Assembly: GCF_000208865.1 (NCBI RefSeq)
Contig: NC_018394.1
Span: 3,971,797 to 4,035,796, forward strand
Reading direction: 5' to 3'
Length of the DNA stretch: 64,000 bases
Source: Neospora caninum Liverpool
Lineage: Eukaryota > Apicomplexa > Conoidasida > Eucoccidiorida > Sarcocystidae
The position numbers and the translations under genes were made by a program. The notes beneath the pieces are model-generated. The model was not told where the DNA came from, did not search any database, and saw nothing but the letters and a program-made list of their open reading frames with translations. Below are positions 48,601 to 59,500 of this stretch, in pieces; positions within the stretch are counted from its first letter, which is position 1, and every line of letters starts with the position of its first letter.

Positions 48601-51115
48601 TTGGTTGTTTAGACTTGGTGTCAAGGTGGCCTGCGTTCGGGAAGTGGAACGAGAAGTACTTGCGTCGGCATTTTGGCGACGTGCGTTTCAACGCTGGCGC
48701 CGGTGAGGCTTTGAAAGAATTCTGAACCTTAGAAGAATAATGAATCACGCCTTTTCTTTGTGGCCTAGATAGACAACAGCATGAGTTCCTGAGTGTTCCC
48801 CTACCCATTCGACCGGCGTCGCTCTTCCTCGCCTTCCATCCGGTGCTTCCCTCTGGCCTCTCCTCTCTCGTACACCGCTTTTCTCCCGGCATTCCTTTCC
48901 CTCCGTTTAGATTCTTTTGCTCGATTGTTCCTTGACAGCTCTGCGCATGCTCGTCCACCCTACCAAGCCTCCTCCTTGCGTGTTTTGCTCTCTCGCCCTT
49001 TTTCTCCTCGCTTTCGCTACAGCATCCAACATACGCCTGGAGACCTTCTACCAGTACGCTGGCTCCAACTTTGACGAAGCGCCTCTCTTCATCTTCGATC
49101 CTCGCTTCGCTGAATCCACTCGAGATGCCCTGGCTTCTTCTTCTTCTTCTGCCCCGTTGGCTTCCTCGAGGGACGAAATGGGGCTGAATCAACTTGACGA
49201 TGACTGCGTGCGGTCGCTGGCCGAGGACTACGAAGTCCCTCCGTACTTTGCAGATTCGCGCGATCTGTTTGCTTGCCTTGGAAAGCGCAGACCGAATTTC
49301 AGGTGCGCCGGCCTTCACCTTTCGTCTTTTGTCTTTTCCTTTCTTGTTCTGTCGCTTCTCTTCAGTCTCTCTTTTCTTCGCGGCTCTGCTGTGGGCGGGC
49401 TGGTGCACGGCTGGGTCGCGTGTCTCTCCTATTCGGATCAGAAAGATGCAGATTCAAAGGCAGGCACAGATTGGCTATGGAACGGCAGAGGCGCTGGTGA
49501 CAAAGTCGTTTTCTTCTTTTCTTCGCTCTGTCGCCATGCTTGAAAAGGCACAGCGCGTGGCGCGTTTAACGGTCCCTGATTATACATGTGTGTGTCTTTA
49601 GACACTACGCGAAGCAAAACTTTGCGCATATACAGATAGAGGAGCGTTTTTCTTGACCCTTTGAATTGAAGTGCCTTCCGAGCTTCTCCTGATCCCCTCA
49701 GGGCAATGCGCGCGTTGTAGGACGCAACGACACAAAGGGGGAATGCGCTTTTCCACTGCCGCAACGTTTCCTTCTCTCCGTCTTTCTTTCATCACTGTTC
49801 TTTCTTTCTTCTCTGTCTTTTCCTCCTTTCCAGGTGGATGCTCGTGGGCAACTGCCGGTCCGGTTCCAAGTGGCACGTGGATCCGAATCAGACGAGTGCG
49901 TGGAATGCCGTGGTCAAGGGATGCAAACGCTGGATTCTTTTGCCTCCGACCGTTTGCCCGCCGGGCGTCTTTCCTTCTCCAGACGGCGGCGAAGTCACAC
50001 AGCCCGTCTCCCTCGTCGAGTGGCTGATGAACTACTACTTCGACGCACTCCATGCGCCAGGCTACCCCTACACCGGTAGGAGAGAACAAGAGGCAGACAG
50101 AGGGGGAAGAGAGCGAGAAGGAAACGGTCGGAAAAAGGAGGGAGGAAACACTTTGCACCAGCCGACACGGGGGTCTGCGGCCTTTCCGACCAGGCGAAGA
50201 TGTGTGTGTTGAACCTGTTTTTATGGGAGTGTATGCGGGCTCTCGCGAGAGGAGTCAGCCAGGGACAGAGGAGGCGAGAAGGGGGAAAGAGATTTCGCGT
50301 CCGTGGAGATTGCTGGGTGCCTCGGATTCGGGCGACGAGCTTTCGTGCGTCCTTTTCAGGAGGCGTCGCCCCCATCGAGGGCTCTGTTCGTGAGGGCGAG
50401 GTGATTTTCGTTCCCCAAGGTTGGTGGCACTGCGTGCTCAACGAGGAAGACGACACCATCGCAGTCACGCAAAACTTTGTCTCGCCTGTCACTCTCCAAA
50501 ATGTCCGATCTTTCCTCCACTACAAAAAAGACCAGATCTCCGGTAAACTCTCACTGTGCCGACTCATCCACGGATCAAACTGCACACATATCCATCTGCA
50601 TAGTGCCATCGATCTATTCATCTATATCTGTACCTATGTATTGACCTCATTATGATGCCACCCATCTCTCTGTAATAGAAGTGTTCATACAAGAATCTGT
50701 ATATGCATGCTCGTGCGGATGTTTTTCGGATTCTTTGACTAAATCATAGTTTGAAGGTTTCGATGTTTAAGGCCAAAAACGAAACAGCGCAGCAAGGGCC
50801 GTTTTGTACCGTACCCGCACCGCGGATTCTTTTTGGGGCGGAGCAGCCTGTGGCTCTGACACCGCGAAGAAAGGTTCTGTGTCCTGCGGTGTTTGCGGAG
50901 ATGGTCTCTGCTAGGGATGTGTTCCTGGAGAAGAAAAGCAACTTTCGGTTTCCCCTGCTTCGTTGAAAAGCAACTTTCGGTTTCCCCTGCTTCGTTTGTT
51001 TGCAGGCCTGTGCACACAGGGAAGACACGAGACGTTCGCGAGTGAATTTGACGCCGCAGTCGGAGCTTGCTACCCCGAACTGCTTCCTGTCGTCTCCTCG
51101 CCACCGCCTCCTTGC

Positions 51116-51146
<31 letters not shown>

Positions 51147-51436
51147 CTTCTGTCTGTCGTGTGGCATCAACGGCCAGTCGCGAGGAGATCCCTGGGAACG
51201 AGAATGGCGAAGGCGGTGGGAGGGAAGAGGGGCGAGACGAAAGGAAGAGAGCGAACGGCGAGAGCAGAGCAGCGACGGAGGGAAAGGGAAGCAGCGAAGG
51301 ACCAGGGGGACCAGGAACAAAGAGGAAGGACGCGTCGGAGGAGACAGGCGGCTTTTGGGAGAGGCTGAAGAAGAGACGGCGACCGATGGTATTGGGTCGA
51401 GGGCCCGATGGGGAGGCCTCGAAGACTCCGGTTTAG
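45660..51436 (+). CDS. JMJD6-like JmjC hydroxylase with F-box-like N-terminal region
   Basis: Fe(II)/2-oxoglutarate oxygenase, probably a protein lysyl hydroxylase or demethylase. Eight in-phase exons: 45660-45770, 46388-47229, 47912-48018, 48613-48702, 49023-49302, 49834-50075, 50360-50542, 51006-51436; 761 aa. In-frame TAG at 45654 sets the start. A basic patch (RRKKSLKKKKPR) opens the protein. Residues about 60-117 (LDDATLLVFLSTLAEFAPL, then DEELWQSLLLSRLQ) look like an F-box, followed by a Ser/acidic linker and FTWRGTWKLTYL, as in F-box/JmjC proteins. The JmjC core aligns with JMJD6: iron ligands His491, Asp493 and His581; Asn501, Lys508 and Thr594 match the 2-oxoglutarate contacts. The tail has poly-Ser (from TTC repeats at about 51119-51150) and a final basic stretch (LKKRRRP). 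Nuclear location is likely. All catalytic residues are present. Confidence 0.93.
46074..46255 (+). repeat. 38-base pyrimidine minisatellite in JmjC-gene intron 1
   Basis: About four to five copies of a 38-base unit alternating CTGCCCATCTTTTCTCTC and CTTTCCGTCTTTTCTCTC, in the intron between the short first exon and the F-box exon. Antisense reading gives Arg/Glu-rich open frames, which are artefacts. Confidence 0.88.
50933..50996 (+). repeat. Perfect 32-base tandem duplication near a 3' splice site
   Basis: Two identical copies (50933-50964 and 50965-50996) of the unit beginning GAAAAGCAACTTTCGG, ending nine bases before the acceptor AG at 51005. It contains the pyrimidine tract of the last intron, so the tract is duplicated. 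Confidence 0.95.
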
Positions 51437-53596
51437 GCACACACGAAAGGAAAACCAAGCGAACGCGCGACTGGAACGATGGTTTGAGGTTCCTGCCACG
51501 TCGCCCGCGACACTCTAGGAGGGATTGGACTGCTTTTTTTGCATGGTTTTTTTCCACTCAATTTCCGCAGTTTGCACCCTCCTGTTTCAATTTTTTTCCG
51601 TCTGTGCGCTTCCTGGTGTGAGGGCTCTGTCGAGAGCGAGGCCACAGCCCAGGGGTCTCGAAAACTCTGAAACGTTTTCTTCCTTTCCAGAAAGCACCTC
51701 CTCTTCTTTCTGGAATTTCACCTTCGCGAGTGGGGCAAATCGGCGAGTCTCGCCTCCCACCTGTCTCTTCACAAGGACCACGCCACGTTCCCTCTCCCAG
51801 GGGTGGGCATATATACCCCGTTGTTTTTCTCCACTTCGCCGCAAAGTTCCCTATCTTCTTGCCCACAGTGCTGTCTGTGGCAGGTGTCTGTCCAGCAGTC
51901 TCTTTTCTGACGGGTTTGCGATTCACCACACACGAGAGGAATTTCCACAGACCACTGCCCTGTCGCATCCGTCTTCCTCGTCAAACACAAATCGAGGATA
52001 GGTCCAGATCGCACATTTTACACATTCCCCACGAGATGCGTGGCGAGCACATCTAACTACATATATAACCACAGATACACACATATATATATATATACAT
52101 CTATATATTTACATATTCTATTATGTGGATGGCGATAGGATGTGAAGGCGGTTGGATTCTGTATCTTGAGAGCATTCCTGTTAGTGTGGCCTTCCCATTC
52201 CGGTCTCAAGCTGAACGGTTGTGTTTCCAAAGGAGCTCAAAGAAATAAAGATATAAATTCACTCACGCACATGCATATATATATATGTAGATATCAATAT
52301 GTGGATGCACTAGAAGGTCTGTACAGAACTCCACACTCGTCGATGTTTTATGTGAACAGAACGCTCAACTCGGCCTGGGCGAAGCGCACAGCTGTTGCGG
52401 ATACGGGCGAGATTGAGCCGAAGCCTTTCGCTCCCGTCGAGTTACTCGTCTTTATTTCCCGTGCTCTATTTCTCTTCGGTTCTTTCCGCACTCACCTCCA
52501 CGCCCACATTCTGCGCCCCTTTCTTCATGCTTTTTCTCTAAACAAGAGGCTTCGCTGCCTCACCGCTCACCCCGGTTAAACAACCCTTTCTTTCAGACGC
52601 AGTTGCCTGGCGGCAAGGACGGCCTGCATGCGATCGCGCTTTCTGCACGAGTCGATGGCCCGCCGTGTTTCTCGTGCTGACGGTGTCTTTTGTTTCCCAG
52701 CTGTTTGCTCTCCCACTCTCTCGGGCTTCCACGAATTCTTCGCCAAAGAGCCTCCTCTATCTCTTTTTCGCCGCGCGGAACCCGCGAAACCCCCGTGCCG
52801 CCGGGTGTGCATCCGCCCGAGGTGTACATACACCGCACACACACCGCAGTGACCGCTGCCGGCCGCGCATCGACGCAAAAGACCCGAAGCGACGCAGCAG
52901 AACAGGAAAGAAGGGGACGATCACTTTTCAGGAGGTTCCGACGAAGAGGCATCTCCCTCGAAAAAAGAGAGAAAAGCGTAGCGACTCTCAGCGAGGAGGA
53001 GAGTCTCGGATGCTGCGTGAAGGCCGCGCATGCACTCGCACTCCGCCGGAGAAAAAACACCCTCCTCGTTCTCGTTGCAAGACAAATTTCGGAAACCCGG
53101 AAGCGGACCAAGGGGCCTCGATCGAAACAGGAAAACGAATTCTTTCTTCGTCGTTTTCGCTTTGTGGCTGCCTTCTCTGTGGTGGCGCGAAAGCGATAGG
53201 AAAGGAAGGAGACGATTTGGCGGTCAACTGGTGAGAAAGTGTTCTCCAGATTTCTCCCTTTTTCTTTCCTTCTTGTCTTCAGCCCCGCCCTCCACCTTTT
53301 CTCTCCGAAAACAACAGAGAGCCTTCCTTCCTCCATCCTTCCTTCTTCTGCCTCTGTTATGTCTTCACCCTGTCTCCTCTCGGCAAGTTCCTGCCTGTAC
53401 CCTCTGGGACCCCCTGCGGCTTCTCTCTTGTTTGAGCTCTTCCTTTCCCTCTTTCTCCGCTTTAAATCCCGTCCTTTCGTCCCGTCTCTCCTCCCACACG
53501 CGCGGTGTCTTTTCTCTTTCCTCCTTCTCTCCGTCTCCCGTCCCTCTTCGCTCTCTTCTTCTTTTTCTTCGCTTCCGCTTCTCTGTGTTGTTCACC
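51437..53596. other. Intergenic: JmjC 3' flank and ORC1 leader
   Basis: No separate gene is recognised. (TA)n tracts lie near 52080-52110 and 52277-52290. From about 53230 a 360-base pyrimidine-rich tract leads into the ORC1 ATG. The ORC1 frame remains open upstream to 53030, but that part is Ser/Leu/Phe-rich translation of a CT tract and is more likely untranslated leader. Confidence 0.6.
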
Positions 53597-56500
53597 ATGC
53601 CTCCCCCGACGCGTCGTCGAACGCTTGGCCCCTCCGAGGCCACAGAATCTCCGCTGGCTACCCGCCGCTCGCGGCGCCTCTTCGATCAAAAGCTCGACCC
53701 TTCTCCCCCTTCTCCTGCCTCTCCTTCCTCCGCGAACTCTCCTCTGCGTCGCAGTCCTCGCAAGAAGAGAGACGCGAGCGCGTCTGCCTCTCCGTGCAAA
53801 TCGCGTGGCTCGGAGAAACCCCAGGGAACGCGTTCCAGGAATTCAAAGGCGAATGGGCGCGACGACACGGACGAAAGCGAGGAAGAGAACGACTCCTCCT
53901 CGTCGTACTCTGGAGATGACAGCGCCGACGAGTCGAGCAGCGACAGCCTGGCAGAAGACGCCTCTGACGACTCCTCAGAGAGCGACAGCGCCGGTGAAGC
54001 GCGAGATCGAAAGCGTCGACGCGGGAGAACCGGCACACGCGGAACGCCTGCTTCCTCGCGAAAAACAAAACGCGAAACTCCGCAGAAGCGAGGGAAACCA
54101 GCGCCTGACGGGGTCGACGACGACGGCTGGCTAGAGTGTGAACGCGCCGCAGCGGAGCTCGTGTGCGAGATTCCGATTCTCGCGGGGGAGAAAACGCGGA
54201 AATTTTTCCGGAAAATTGTGGTCACGGAGCGCCACAAAACAGATAAAGTCGTGGACGGACGAAAAACCGACATCAAGGTGTTACAGTACGTCGAAGTCGC
54301 CGTCGCAGACCGAGATCGCGAAGCGGGGCGTCGCGGAAAAGACGGGGCCGAGCGAAGGAAACCCGTCGAATACAGAAACCGAACAGGTAAGAACACAGAC
54401 AACAGTGGCGCAAGCTACCGAGTCAAGCGACCGCGCTCAGTCCATGCTTCCCGCACGGCCGCCTCGATCTCGAGCGCCATGCGACCCCACGGACCCCAGA
54501 CGCGTTTCCATGTGCCTCCTCCGTCTCGCAAGCTATCCGACGCGGTCGAGTCGTGGTGCTTATCGCCTTTCGTTGTTCTTCAGAGGACGGTCGACCCTTC
54601 CAGTGCACCACACGCTGGCCTGCCTGCTTCCGTGTGCCTTCTTGTGTGTCTCCATGTGTGTCTCCATGTGTGTCTCCTTGGGTCTCCGTGGAGTCTCGAA
54701 TGCGACTCGTTCTCGAAGAGTGTCGTGCGTTTTCGCGTTGACGGTTTCAGCTGTTTTGTCTCCTGCCTTGTGTTTGTCGGGCGCAGCGCAAGTGATGGCA
54801 ATTTTCCAGGTAGGGAGAGAAGGAAGGCGGTGAAAAAAACTTTGGAAAAAAGGTTTAGAATCTCCAACCTGCCGAGAGACCGGCCGCCGAGGCTCGCCGC
54901 CGAGGCTCTGAGGCTCTAGCCTGTCGGAGAGGAGGGACTGAAGACTTACGGGAGTGTGGCTAGAAGCGTTAGACGCGCAGTGAGAGAACGAGCGAGAGAA
55001 AGAAGCTGAGCGCGTTAGAGGCGCGTCATGAGAAAGAGCGATGGGTGACCGTGGCTTGGCGGGGGACCCAAACCCACGCAAAAAATACAGACAAGACACC
55101 GTACACGTGTGGAGTTGCAGATTGGTTTGTATTTTGGTTGTATTATATCTGTATTTCTGACGGTATATATATATATATATATATACATGCAAACCGTATA
55201 TGGCGCGAGGGAGCACGCGTGAAGAAGTGAGAGAAGAGGCGAGTTAAAAAACGCATTTCGTTCTCTCCTCGGCGTCCGGCCTTGGTACCGCGTGCATGCA
55301 TGCGCGGACTGTCTGGGTTTTACGTTTCTCGCGTTTTCTTTTCACGTTTTCGCTCCTCTCTCGGCCGTGCCTGTCTGTGCGTGGCGAACAGGATTGGCCG
55401 GTGCGCGAGAAGAAGCGAGGAAGAAGCCGCGGGAGACAAGAGGGGAAAATCATGGTAGAGCTCCGGTGGCTGTACGACCGCGAAGACATCGAAAACCACT
55501 GCTGGTGGATGAATGTGTCAGTCAGCGACTCCGACCTGCCGCAAGAAAGCTGGGAACTCGCCGACTCCGACAAAGTAAGAGAAAGAAAAAGACGGAGAGG
55601 AAGAAGAGGAAGAAAGAAAGAGGAAGAAAGAAAAAAAGAAGGAAGAAAAGAGGAAGGAAGAAAAGAGGAAGGAAGAGAAGAGGAAGAAGAGGAAGAGCGA
55701 CAGAGAAGAGAGGGCAACAGGAGAGGAAGAAGAAACGGAAGAAGAACAAGACGAGAAGAAGAGGAAGAGGGAGAAAAGAAGGGTGGTAAGCGAGTTTAAG
55801 AGACCGCGAAAGAACGTGACAGAGAGAGGACAAACGTGAAAGCTGGGGCGTTGTGGGTCTTTTTCTCAGTGTGAAATCCTCCCCGCGGATTTGATTGACG
55901 AGGCGGTTGTGGCGCACTACGATCGAGATTCCTTCAGCGCCTTCTTCGAAGCGGAAGAAGCAAAGGAGAAGGAAGAGAAGAATCGCGAGAACGCGGTAGA
56001 GCCAAGGAAAGACAAGAGGGCGAAGAAAGCTGAAGGCGAACGCGCGGACGCGGTGGCGAGGCAGAAGCAAAACGCGTCTTCTGCATCGGAGACGGAGGAA
56101 GAAGAAGCGGTTGAATCAGTTATCCTCGTGACGCATTTCTTCTGCACGAAGACAAGCGCCATTCTGCCGCTCGCAACGATGGACCCTGACTCGTTCTTCC
56201 AGGTATGAGCAAAAGAGAAAAAAGCTTTTCTTTCCGCAGCTGCCAACCGAGCCTAAGTTCTTTCCTGCATCTCTCCCCTCGTCTCTGTAACTCAATTTCA
56301 TCTCTCTAAGCAGGCGGCAGTTCACCTCTTTCTGAATATATATATATATATATACATATATATTTATATATGTATTTATGTAAATGTGTATTTATGCATA
56401 TATGCGTGCATATATGCATATGCACGTCCACATATAAAGATGTATTTATATATATCCATACGTGGTGCATATGGGCCTTCGTTTCGCTCTTTCCTGTCTC

Positions 56501-59500
56501 TCTTTGGTGGTACGTATCTGCGTGTGTGGGCGTGGTTTTTTGAGACCAAGCACAGGGGTTCTCTGGCCTTCTCGGCTTTTGAAGACAGCCTTTGGGACAC
56601 GCATTAGCAGCGGAGAGGGAGAAAGAAGCGTGTTTTTTTCGGCCTTCTCTGCGCAGAAACTCCTTCGCTGCAGTCGCTTCTATCTGCGGTTCTACGACCC
56701 GACGTCTTCTCTCCCAGCCAGCGGCGGAGGGCCTTCTCTCGCGTCTCTAGCCCCTCTGCCTGGAGAGAAGGAGCGAGGACAGAAAGAAGACGTTTCCCAT
56801 CGTAGGCCGCGCACCGCGACACGTTACGACGCCCCAAACGCCTGCGTAGAGATAACCCAAAACACTCTGCACACCGATAGATGGGGAGGGCATCATCCAC
56901 AAAGAGAACTCCCGTCTGTGTGCATGTATGCATACACACCTACGGCCTAGTCGAGAGACGTACTTACTTACACTACCGATACACTATCTATCTCTATTCA
57001 TATCTGTCGCTCTCTTCTACTTTTGTGTATAACCCTGTTCATGCGTGCTTTTTGAGCGAATGTGAATGGAGAGGGAGAGCCAGCCTCGATTGTGCGTGCG
57101 TCGCTCCTTCAATCGGCTTCCCATTTGGAGGAGGGCGGCTGGACAGGCTGAGAAACTCGCATGCAAACCCGCATGCAGACCCGCATGCAAGACTGCATGC
57201 GTTTTCCTGCTCGTAGATCAACTGGTCCAGCGAGCAGTCCGGCGCCTTCAGCTCGACAACATCCCCGACACTCTTCCTTGCAGGTAGGAAGGCCCGGTTT
57301 TGAAAATACAGTGACTCATTTGCTTTTTTCTCATATCGGTTTCTCGAACATCTCGGCGTTTAAGTTCAGCAACTCTCGGCCAACTTCGCGCCAGGAGCTG
57401 CAGTGATAAGACTGCGTCCCAAGTTTTCTAGGTTCATACACTGCATTACCGAGAAAAATCAAGACATGAACCTGGAGAGAAAAACGTCGACTGAAACGAA
57501 CGGGAGTGACGGCTGTTCATGCGGGCATCTGAGGCTCCTCCCCACTCGGTTGTGTTTCTTCTGTTTGTATGTGCGCGTCTCTGCTGTGAATCGCCTGCCG
57601 TTTCCTCGCTTTTCAGAGCGAAGGAGTGCCTGCAGGTTCGGCAGTTCATTCGGAGCAGCGTCTTGCAATCCGGGAACGGCGAGGTTCTTTGTGAGTCTTC
57701 AGCGTTTGCGCCTCTCTTGCACGCACCTTCTTCACACAAATCTTTTCTCTCTCTCGGCTTCGCTCGTACCTCCCTCTGCTTCTTGTCCTCCCACCTTGTC
57801 GCTTCGCCCGTTCTTCACGCCCGTTCTCGCCCCTTTCCTGAACTTTTTTTTTGTGTGCGCATGCAGACGTGAGCGGGCTGCCGGGGACAGGGAAGACGGC
57901 GACTGTCCAAACGGTGGTTCGCGGCCTGCAAGAGGAAGTCGAGCAAGGCGTGAGTCGGCGAGGGGGGCGGTCTGGTGACGGCGAAAGGCAGATGCGACAG
58001 CGTGGGAAAAGGGGAGCCCTGAAGAGACACGAAACCGGGCGAAAATCCCTTAGACTGCCGCGCGGCGGAGACGCAAGAGAGGGAACGGACCGAGAAAAGA
58101 GAGCTCTACGTTTTGCGGTCGAGGGAAATCCACGCACACGTGTCTGTTTTTGCGATGGCCTCTCACGCGTTCCTTTTTCCTGAGCCTGCATGCATGGCGT
58201 GGATCTGCGCCCCGCTTTCCTCTTCAGATTCTGCCGCCCTTTGACGTGGTGGACGTGAACGCGATGCGCCTGCCTCATCCGGACTTTCTCTTCTCCGTCC
58301 TGCATCGCCGTTTCTTCGGAACGAAGGCGCGGAGCACGCAACAGGCCTTTGCGGCTCTGGATCGGTACTTCACTTCTTCGCGAGTGCGCGGCGAGAGGGT
58401 TCGGGCGAGAGGCCGAGACAAGGAAGAAAGCGACGGGGAAGACAGAGAAGACAGAGAAGAAAGAGGAGACAGAGAAAACCGAGAAGACGGGGAAGAGCGA
58501 GAAGACGAGAGCTACTGGACCTACTGCGACAGCAAGGGACGGCGTCGCGGCGCGAGTTCCCAGGGCGACTGGGCGAAGCGAATCGTGCGGCGAGGAAGAG
58601 ACAGGAGGCCTTGGTGCGTAGAACGTAAACCAATCGAGACAACCACCTTGTCGATGTGTGTGTCCCTTCTGTGTCCTCGATCTGTGTCCTCGATCTGTGC
58701 CAAAGTCTCTGCACATCTGAGTGTAGAAACATCTCTGGGGTTTCTGGTCGCTATGCTCTCCTCTCTGCCGCGACACGTGTTCTGCCGGCGTCTCGGTGTC
58801 CTCTGCAGTTTCCTCGCAAACGGTTTCTGTCTCTCTTCCCTCGCTCTCTGGAGTTCTGGATCTCTCTGCCGCGGTGTCGTTTTCAGCTTGTTGATCGTCG
58901 ACGAAGTCGACTGCTTGCTGACCCAGAAGCAGCGCGTTTTGTACACGCTCTTCGACTGGCCGACGCACCGCAACGCGCGGCTCGTCGTCGTCGGCATCGC
59001 CAACACGATCGATCTTCCCGACCGCTTTCTTTCGTCAAGGTGTGCGTCCAGAGTCGGTGAGCGAGACAGCCGCACACGGCAGAACACACAGAAGTACCCC
59101 CGACGCGTGAGGAACCCTGAGGGCGTGCACAGCGCATGCATCTCTTTTCGCTCTTTCCTTCGCCCTCTCAGGCTTCGGCCGCCTCACCTTCAACCCTTAC
59201 ACCAGAGAACAAATCGAAGAGATTCTCCTCGCTCGCCTCCAAGAATGCAAGCACCTCTTCAATGAGTAAGAAGAAAGCTTTGGCCTTTTACAACCGCTTT
59301 CCCTCAGCCCCGTCTTCTTGATCTTGTTCTCTTCCTCTCGTGCTTGGCCGTGTTGATCTTGTTCTCTTTCTCTCGTGCTTGGCCGTGTTGATCTTGTTCT
59401 CTTTCTCTCGTGCTTGGCCTTGTTGATCTTGTTCTCTTTCTCTCGTGCTTGGCCGTGTTGATCTTGTTCTCTTCCTCTCATGCTTGGCCGTGTTGATCTT

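Noticed and set aside
50739..51557. 272-codon minus-strand ORF
   Set aside because: Antisense of the JmjC last exon, with poly-Lys from the TTC repeat; no motif.
53030..53596. In-frame extension of ORC1 by 189 residues upstream
   Set aside because: The extra part is a Ser/Leu/Phe-rich reading of a long pyrimidine leader. The ATG at 53597 has a good context and is followed at once by a typical ORC1-like basic tail.
55292..55799. Two overlapping ~165-codon Lys/Arg-rich plus-strand ORFs
   Set aside because: They are read-through of the BAH exon into the purine-rich intron 3; the donor GTAAGA at 55575 ends the real exon and the next exon joins in phase.
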